DNA from: Hyphochytrium catenoides
Taxonomy: Eukaryota > Sar > Hyphochytriomycetes > Hyphochytriales > Hyphochytriaceae
NCBI GenBank assembly: GCA_900088475.1
Contig: FLMG01004468.1
Span: forward strand, 1 to 29,723
Length of the DNA: 29,723 nt
Direction of reading: 5' to 3'
Part shown: positions 22,301-29,723 of the stretch, piece by piece
Position numbering within the stretch: position 1 is the stretch's first letter
Layout: the number at the start of each line of letters is the position of its first letter
Made by a program: the position numbers and the translations under genes
The notes under the pieces: generated by a model
What the model saw: only the letters and a program-made list of their open reading frames with translations
Databases searched by the model: none
Told to the model about the DNA's origin: nothing

Positions 22301-25300
22301 CAAGACCAAGAGGAAAGACTGTGAGAAGCTCCCTGACTGGAACCGCGTGGACTGCTTCACTGTCTCGTCCGTCCCTTTGAAAGCAGCGATTGATGACCTT
22401 CTCCAACGTCTCCATGACGCTCTTCTGCTATCTTTAAGGAAAAACGTTCTCTCTACTGCCAAAGCAGTTGACCAGTACCTGGACTCCTCAATGGATATTC
22501 TTAATGCTGTTCCCCAGACTATCGATGAGATATCTAAGGGGAAGAAGAGCTGGAAAGAAATTGAGGCTCAGAAGGATAAGTTCAAGTTGTTTATGCGGAA
22601 GGCGGAGGAAAAGAAAGAGCTTCTTCTTGCTGTGGCAGGCTCATCCATTGACACAGCGGAGGTCACATCTAAGCTCTCAACTCTTCCCAGCAGATGGGAG
22701 ACATTTGAGATCTCTCTGGAGGCATACAACGACATGATAGAAGACCAGAGAGAGAAGATGAAGGGTAAAATAGAGGCTGATGTTATCCAGTGCAACATGG
22801 ACTTAGACAAGTTCTCTCAGCGCTGGTTTGCATTGAGGCCAAAAGAATTGAAGAACTGGGACAACGAGGAGCTTGCTGGAGTCCTCGCCGACATCAAGGA
22901 CAAACGCTCACAGTTAGATTCCCTAGTCCAGCAGGCGCAGAAGCACATTGAAAATTGCGCCAATTTCCAGATGACTGCACCACAATTTTCCGGCTTGGAC
23001 GCGTTGAAAGCTGACATTGAGAAGACGGAACAGATCTGGGGTATGCTGGAGACCTATAACAAGGAGCTGGAGGCTTTGGCGGTGCAGGACTGGATTAGCT
23101 TCCGCAGTAGGATCTTTGACCTCCAGGATTTTGCTCAGAAGTGGGTGGACAGCATGAAGAAGGCAGAGAAAGAGCCGGTGACAGACTTCATCACTGACAA
23201 GAGCAAAAAGATTTTGAAGGCCATGCCAGGCCTTAAGTTTTGCAGAGGAGAACCCTTCAAAGAGGAGCATTGGGTGCAGTTGTTCAAGAAGCTGCAGCTG
23301 ACGAAGGTCCGCTTTGACACCTTAACCTTGGGCAACTTCCTTTCATGTCTTGATCAGATGGAAGACCCACAGTTTGTTCAGTTTGTGAAGACTCTTCAAG
23401 CCAGAGCCCAAGGAGAAGTGACCATCAGAGAAGCTCTTCAAGAGCTGAAGGCGTGGTCGGAAACAGCCGAACTCGCTCTGTCGGACCACGAAGAAGCTGG
23501 TCGAATGACGCCTATCATCAAGGACTGGAAAGACATTCTTCTGGAGCTGGGAGACAATCAGTCGCTTCTCCAATCTCTTAAAGAGTCGCAGTTTTTCAAG
23601 CCCTTTGCCGACGTTGCTACCCCTTACGAGCTGAAGATGTCCATGTTGGAGGAGTATCTGCAGCAACTGAACCAAATCCAGAGAAAATGGATCTACCTAG
23701 AGCCTATTTTTGGCCGAGGTGCTCTTCCTTCCGAACAAGGTCGATTTAAGCGAGTGGATGAGGAGTTCCGCGATATCATGATCAAGCTGAAGGTGGAACC
23801 CCTGCTCTTCAATCTGGCTGACGAGAGCATCTTTCCTCAGCTTGGGGAAAGGCTGAAGACAATGACTGACCAGCTGGACCGGTGTCAGAAGGCGCTGGCA
23901 GACTTCCTAGAAGAAAAGCGAGCCAAGTTCCCTCGCTTCTACTTCATTGGAGACGACGATTTGCTGGAAATTCTTGGACAGGCTAAGAACCCGTTGGTCA
24001 TCCAGGCTCATCTAAAGAAACTCTATCAGGGCGTATACAAGGTCGAGTTCAACGCAGATAACACCAAGATCAACTCAATGATCAGCGCTGTTGGAGAGAC
24101 GGTCAAGCTAGAGCAACCGGTATCAGTAACCGAGGCCGTAGAAGAGTGGCTTTTGGCCTTCACGAAGACCATGCAAGCTACTCTTAGGGCAGATCTGGTC
24201 CGGTGTGTCAAGAGCAAAGCTCCAGACTTCACAGAGTTCTCCTCTCAGATTCTCTGTCTTACCGAGCAGATCAAGTTCACCAGTAGGTGCGAGGAAGCCA
24301 TTGAAAAAAGGACGCTTCCCAATCTTCTAAAGACCCTAAAGGACACCCTAGCGCAATACACTTCCCTCGACTTGAGCTCAGAGCCCTTGCTCCAGCTAAA
24401 AGTAAAGGCTTTAGTTTTGGACATTGTGCACATGATAGACGTAGTGGAGCAGCTCTTGCAAGTGAAGTGCAGTGCTCTGGATCACTGGGCCTGGCAGAAG
24501 CAACTTCGCTTCTATTTGGAGAACAAGAGCGATTGCATCATTCGAATGAGCGACGCTCAATTCCAGTACACATTCGAGTACCAAGGCAACGCGCCAAAGC
24601 TAGTTCACACGCCTCTAACGGACAAGTGTTATCTCACGCTGACACAAGGGATGGCGATGGGCTTTGGAGGCAATCCCTATGGGCCTGCAGGCACAGGGAA
24701 GACTGAATCTGTCAAGGCACTAGGGAATGCTTTTGGCCGCCAAGTCCTAGTCTTTAACTGTGATGAAGGGATTGACTTCCAGAGTATGGGACGAATCTTC
24801 ATGGGCCTGGTCAAGTGTGGTGCCTGGGGCTGCTTCGATGAGTTCAATCGCCTTAAGGAAGATCAGCTGTCGGCCATCTCTCAGCAGATTCAGCTCATTC
24901 AAGATGCTATCAAGGAGAAAGAGCATTCTATCAAGCTTCTAGGCAAGACAGTAGAGGTCGACTTCAATGCCGGGATCTTCGTCACCCTCAATCCCGCCGG
25001 AAAGGGGTACGGTGGTCGATCCAAGCTGCCTGATAACCTGAAGGCGCTGTTTAGGCCAGTGGCTATGGGAATCCCAGATAACAATCTAATTGCTGAGGTC
25101 ATTCTCTCTGCTGAGGGATTCAGAGAAGCGAAGGCTTTAGGAAGCAAGGTCGTTTCTCTTTACACGCTCTGTAAGCAGCTTCTTTCTCCACAGCAGCATT
25201 ATGATTGGGGGCTCCGTCCCCTCAAGGCGGTCCTTAACACAGGAGGCAAGTTTATTCAAATGGCAAAGAAGGAAGACAAGGACCTTTCTGTAGAGAAAGA

Positions 25301-28300
25301 GAGAGAGCTTTTGATCAAGGCTGTGCGCGTTAACACGCTCTCCAAGCTTACCTTTGCGGACAGCACCAAATTCCTCGCGCTCATTGGGGACGTTTTCCCG
25401 GGCGTAGAATCAAGCGACATCTCAGGGGGGGAGCTGGAGACAGCGATCCGTGAGGTGATGGTCTCCAAGGGCTTCAATCTTGCTGTGGATGAGACACAAA
25501 TCAAGAAGATGCTCCAGCTGAAAGAGTCACTAGATCAGCGCATCGGCTGTGTGATAGTGGGACCCTCGGGCTCAGGCAAGACTTCTGTCTGGAAAGTCCT
25601 CCAGGCAGCGCTTATCAAGTGCGGACAGCTTGTTAAGACTTATGTGATGAATCCTAAGGCAATGCCCAGGAAGCAGCTCTTAGGACACATGGATCTTGAT
25701 ACGCGAGAGTGGTTTGATGGCGTTCTCACCGACGCCGCGAGGAAGGTTGTTAAGGAACCTCTGGAGGTACGGAGTTGGATTATCTGTGACGGAGATGTCG
25801 ATCCCGAGTGGATTGAGAGTCTTAACTCTGTTCTTGATGATAACCGGCTGCTTACCATGCCGAATGGCGAGAGAATTAGCTTTGGGAATAACGTCAACTT
25901 CCTTTTCGAGACTCATGATCTCCGCTTCGCCTCACCAGCAACTGTCTCTCGTATGGGAATGATATTCCTCTCTGAGGAGGACATTGAGGTGAAGCGAGTA
26001 GTGGGCAAGTGGCTCTCTGACCTAGCCGAGGACGTCAGAGAAAACCTGGAGCTTTGGGTTGAGGATCTGTTCTACAGAGCGCTGGACAAAGCATTGACGC
26101 ACGAGCCTGTGGTCCCGACGACAAAGGTTGGGATGGTCTACAGCGGTCTCTCCCATTTAAAGACGGTCAGCACGAAGTCAGAATTTGTTTGCGCTCTCAT
26201 TCGCGGTCTTGGGGCCAACCTGGAGCTGGAAGTGCGCAACTCCTTTGCAAAAGAAGTCTTTGAATTGGGCAAGGAACGGCCGCCTGATGCCTCTTCACCT
26301 GTTAATGCCTTCTGCACCGGTAGCACATACAGTCAATACCAAACGAAGAGAGACACACTGGGCAGTTCGGACGGCCTATTGGATGGCAGTGACCTGGCTG
26401 AGGGCTCAATCGTGGCAACCACCTCGGCAATGAGGAACTTGGATCTCATCCGGCCATGGGTGGAAGGGATGGAGCCATTCATTTTAGTAGGCCCGCAAGG
26501 CAGCGGGAAGAATCTTATCGTTCAGTACGCCTTTAAACAGCTAAAGAACTGTTCGATCACCACGCTTCACTGCAATGCCCAGACAACCGCTGAGCATGTC
26601 ATACAAAAGATCAGACAGAGCTGTTCTCTGTTCAGCACCCCGGGCGGACGGGTATACCGCCCGAGGGAGAGCGAGCGGTTGGTTCTCTATCTGAAGGACA
26701 TAAACCTGCCCAAGCCGGACCAGTATGACACTTGTATGCTCATCGCTTTCCTGCAGCAGCTTATCACCATGAACGGCTTTTATGACTCAACGCTAGAGTT
26801 CTTAGGCATCGAGAAGGTGCAGATTGTGGCATCCATGAACCCTTCCACCACTGTTGGCCGACACCCGCTATCAACTAGGTTCACGGCCTCAGTACGCATC
26901 GGAGCTGTGGATTATCCTTCAAAGGATGAGCTGTGTACAGTCTATTCTATCTTCCTTGAGGTAAGGGCGAAAACGAAAAGAGCAGTCACTTCTGCTTTTG
27001 TCATCTTACGTGGACCCTTCTACTGCCTTACAGGCCCTGATCAACCTGATTCCTGGAGCTGATGGTCAGTGGCGAGTGCCGATAAACAGGGACAAGCTCG
27101 CCACTTCAATGATTGAGATCTACGATCAAACCCGAAACAAATTCAGCGTTGACGACCACCGCCACTATCTCTTCACACCTCGGGATCTGACCAAGTGGGT
27201 AGCAGGCATCCGAAGGTACAACGTCGAACAGGAGAATTTGCTGGACATCTTTGCCTACGAAGGCCAGAGACTCTTCCGTGATCGTCTGGTTGACAGTGAG
27301 AGCAAGACAAAGTTTGACAGCATCCTATCAGGGCTGCTGAGGTATGCATCCATTCATTCTACATTTAGCATGCGCTCCTTATCTTCCATGTTTCTTCTTT
27401 GCGGCGGTGCTATCCTGTACTTCAGGGGTCAGCCCTGGGTCAGCCCACGTTCGTCACATTATGCCCGACACTCTCTGGCATTTGGTCTCTATTTCCTTTC
27501 CGTCACTCTCTGGCAAGTCCTTTTACATTCTACACCTTCCAGCTCATCACTTCTTCTCTACTTTCCCAACACAGGCAACAGTGGCGTCATACGGTTGACT
27601 TCTCCGAGGTCTACTTTACTGCCCTAGGCCAGAGCTCCTCTGCCAAGGAGAGCACTGCAGGTGAGGGAGCGACGGGCAAGAGCCCTGACTCCAGAGGATT
27701 GGCGAAGATGAAAGTGGAAGAGTTTGAAGCTACGGTCCAGCACGGCATTCAGATGTATGAAAGAGAGGAAAAGGAGCTTAACATGCTGCTGGTAAATGCT
27801 TCTTCTCGCTCTACAGTGGTTAGCTTTGCTATGCTAGGATATTTCTTTATCTGTATACGCTATTGCATTACTTTTCACTTTAACGACCGGTACTCCAGGC
27901 TCGTAGTCTCTACTGCGTCGCTCTCTGCACTCAATGATACGAATCCTCGGTCTCACGCCCTCCACGTTGCAGTTCCCTGAGATTTTGGATCACGTAGCTT
28001 TCGTGGATCGCGCTCTTTCGTGTCCAGGAGGTTCACTTCTCTTGACTGGCAAGAGAGGCGTAGGAAGGAGGACGGCGACCACTCTTGTGTCTCACCTGCT
28101 GGGCTATCAGTTCCGGTCACCTAGCATAACGCGAAACTACAACAGCAAGGCTTTCTTGATAGACATCAAGGCCGCTGTGGTTGAAGCTGGTGTGCAGGTG
28201 ATAGTATAACCAGCTGTCAATGCTAGAGCTGCGATATCTTTGCTATCTTTAGAGAGGTGTTTGGGTCACTCGTAGGCTCTAGTGCTCTCGCATATCTCAT

Positions 28301-29723
28301 GTTCATTGTCTTCAATCGCAACATTAGGGCAATCACGTCACCTTCTACCTGGAGGACCATCAGATAACCGACGATGCTATCTTGGAAGTGGTCAACAGTT
28401 GCCTCAGTTCAGGCGAAGTCCCTGGTCTCTTCTCTCATGAAGAGTTGGAGAGCGTCCTCGTTCCACTGAAAGAGCAATTTCTGGAGCAAGGAGGAGGAGG
28501 AGGGCAGCACAGGACCGTCTACGATTACTTTGTCCACAGGACTCAGAAGTATCTGCACTTTGTGGTACGTGTAGAGCGAAGAGTGACAATGACCCGGAAA
28601 GACAAGAAAGAAGGAGGGATGACGAACGGGTTCCATTCTAAATCACTGTCTCGTGTATCTCTTCTCTCCGCCGCACCTACAGCTGAGCATGGACCCAAGC
28701 AACAGGAAGTTTCTGCCCCGTTGCGAAAGTAACCCTGCGCTGTATACGCAATGCACCATAATTTGGATGGGTGAGTGGAGCAAGACATCGTTGCTTACGG
28801 TGCCTAAGCTCCTACTCAAGGTAAAGTGAGATATACCCGGGGGCCAGCTTGACGTCGTTATGGGTTGGTTTCTATCTTCACTCCTTCCTTTTGCCAGTCG
28901 CTGTTTTCCCTTTCGATCCACCCTCCTTGACGTGGAAGGGCATTGGATTCAAACATTGTTGCCTATCAACACTCTAACTCTTTCTTCAGGACTCGGAGCT
29001 CTTGTCGGATGAAAAGGAGAGCAAGATGCTTCTGGACTGTCTTTTCGCATTGTTCGAGAGCTGCCAGAGAGAAGGCGCCACGAGTGGGGAATTCATCTCT
29101 TTACTGCATTGCTGGCGGACACTGCATGAGCAGCAACACAAACAGCTCACTCAGGCTGTGCAGCACCTTAAGGGAGGACTCACAAAGCTTGAGGATGCTT
29201 CTGACACCGTTGCGGAGGTGAGCCATTGATCTTCCGCATTTGTGCTCTCCTTGGTCTTGCTTCACCTTTCTACCTCTCGTGTGCCCAAGACATCCCTTCC
29301 ATTTTCTGATCGTTTATGTGTTCGTCCGGATTTGCAGCTGAGCCGTAATGCGGAGATCCAGAAGAAGGAGCTCAGAAATGCACAAGAAGCTGCAGATGAG
29401 GCGATGGACCAAATCACAAAGGCTCTAGCGGAGGCCACGGATCGCCGCCACGAGGTATGAGATAGGATTACAGCTCACAGAAAGACAGGGTCTAAGAAGC
29501 AAAGAGAGGATTGAAGGCTCTTGGACGTTTATCACTGGCCCTCAACCGCTTTGCTCTTGTTTCGCAGCTCTTTGCAGCTCTCTTTTGCTAACCCTACCTC
29601 AATGACTGTCCACTTCGTCTTTCTCTACCTCATAACGCATTGGGTCTTCTGTAGGTGGAAGAGTTGCGCAAGAAGCTCGCCGTAGCTGAGAAGGAGACGT
29701 CCACACGTAAGGCGACCATTGAG
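19347..29723 (+). CDS. DYNC2H1: Cytoplasmic dynein-2 heavy chain (retrograde IFT motor), 3' truncated by the window
   Basis: This AAA+ motor carries intraflagellar transport trains from ciliary tip to base. Exons: 19347-19474, 19550-19718, 19944-26960, 27034-27341, 27575-27791, 27973-28197, 28328-28564, 28683-28820, 28990-29217, 29338-29454, 29655-29723 onward; all phases join, giving 2,951 residues of an expected 4,200-4,300. An in-frame TGA lies two codons before the ATG. Tail and linker fill residues 1 to about 1640. AAA1 has GPAGTGKTES near 1679, CFDEFNR and NPAGKGYGG. AAA2 has GPSGSGKTSV near 1972, AAA3 GPQGSGKN near 2282, and AAA4 GKRGVGRRT near 2639, where Arg replaces the P-loop Lys as in human dynein-2. 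The last exons are heptad-like and begin the stalk coiled coil. The microtubule-binding domain, AAA5 and AAA6 are beyond the window. Dynein-2 rather than axonemal or dynein-1 identity rests on the FEYQGNAPKLVHTPLTDKC block, GVGRRT and SSGEVPGL. Exon 3 is 7 kb without an intron. Confidence 0.96.

Noticed and set aside
21939-22415. Antisense open frames of 110-160 codons within dynein exon 3
   Set aside because: They are shadows of a long coding exon with strong conserved sequence on the plus strand.

Overview
The window is nuclear DNA from a eukaryote. Every gene I could model is split by GT-AG introns, mostly 58 to 360 bases long. Two genes, a cytoplasmic dynein-2 heavy chain and a CFAP69 orthologue, are hallmarks of organisms that build motile cilia by intraflagellar transport, so the source makes a flagellated stage. 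Moderate GC, compact genes, short introns and a pyruvate kinase whose segments remind me of heterokont enzymes suggest a flagellate alga or related protist, perhaps a stramenopile. That placement is a guess from memory, not a result.

Layout: 1-791 is upstream DNA with CTG/CGG and GA repeats. 792-7161 (+) is PAN2, the nuclease subunit of the PAN2-PAN3 poly(A) deadenylase, in about 21 exons. 7162-8000 is intergenic and very GA-rich. 8001-11736 (+) is CFAP69, a ciliary armadillo-repeat protein, in 8 exons. 11737-12067 separates two convergent genes. 14379-12068 (-) is pyruvate kinase with a likely mitochondrial presequence, interrupted by a 40-base run of N. 14380-15635 is intergenic. 16592-15636 (-) is a SpoU/TrmH-type RNA 2'-O-methyltransferase with divergent motifs. 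16593-17149 is a shared divergent promoter region. 17150-18127 (+) is PIG-F, a membrane protein of GPI-anchor synthesis. 18128-19346 is intergenic and holds a long CT tract. 19347-29723 (+) is the dynein-2 heavy chain from its start codon to the beginning of the stalk; it runs off the end of the window.

The genes do not form one pathway. They are mRNA decay, central carbon metabolism, RNA modification and GPI-anchor housekeeping genes interleaved with two ciliary genes. CFAP69 acts in the axoneme (central apparatus) and dynein-2 is the retrograde intraflagellar transport motor.

I see no mobile element, virus, CRISPR array, tRNA or rRNA, and no clearly new system. The observations most worth checking are candidate ultrashort (27-28 base) introns, divergence of the methyltransferase active-site motifs, a 7-kb intron-free exon inside an otherwise intron-dense dynein gene, and purine/pyrimidine tracts upstream of several start codons. 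Exon boundaries were placed by hand from reading frame, splice consensus and remembered family alignments; unresolved ones are stated as such.
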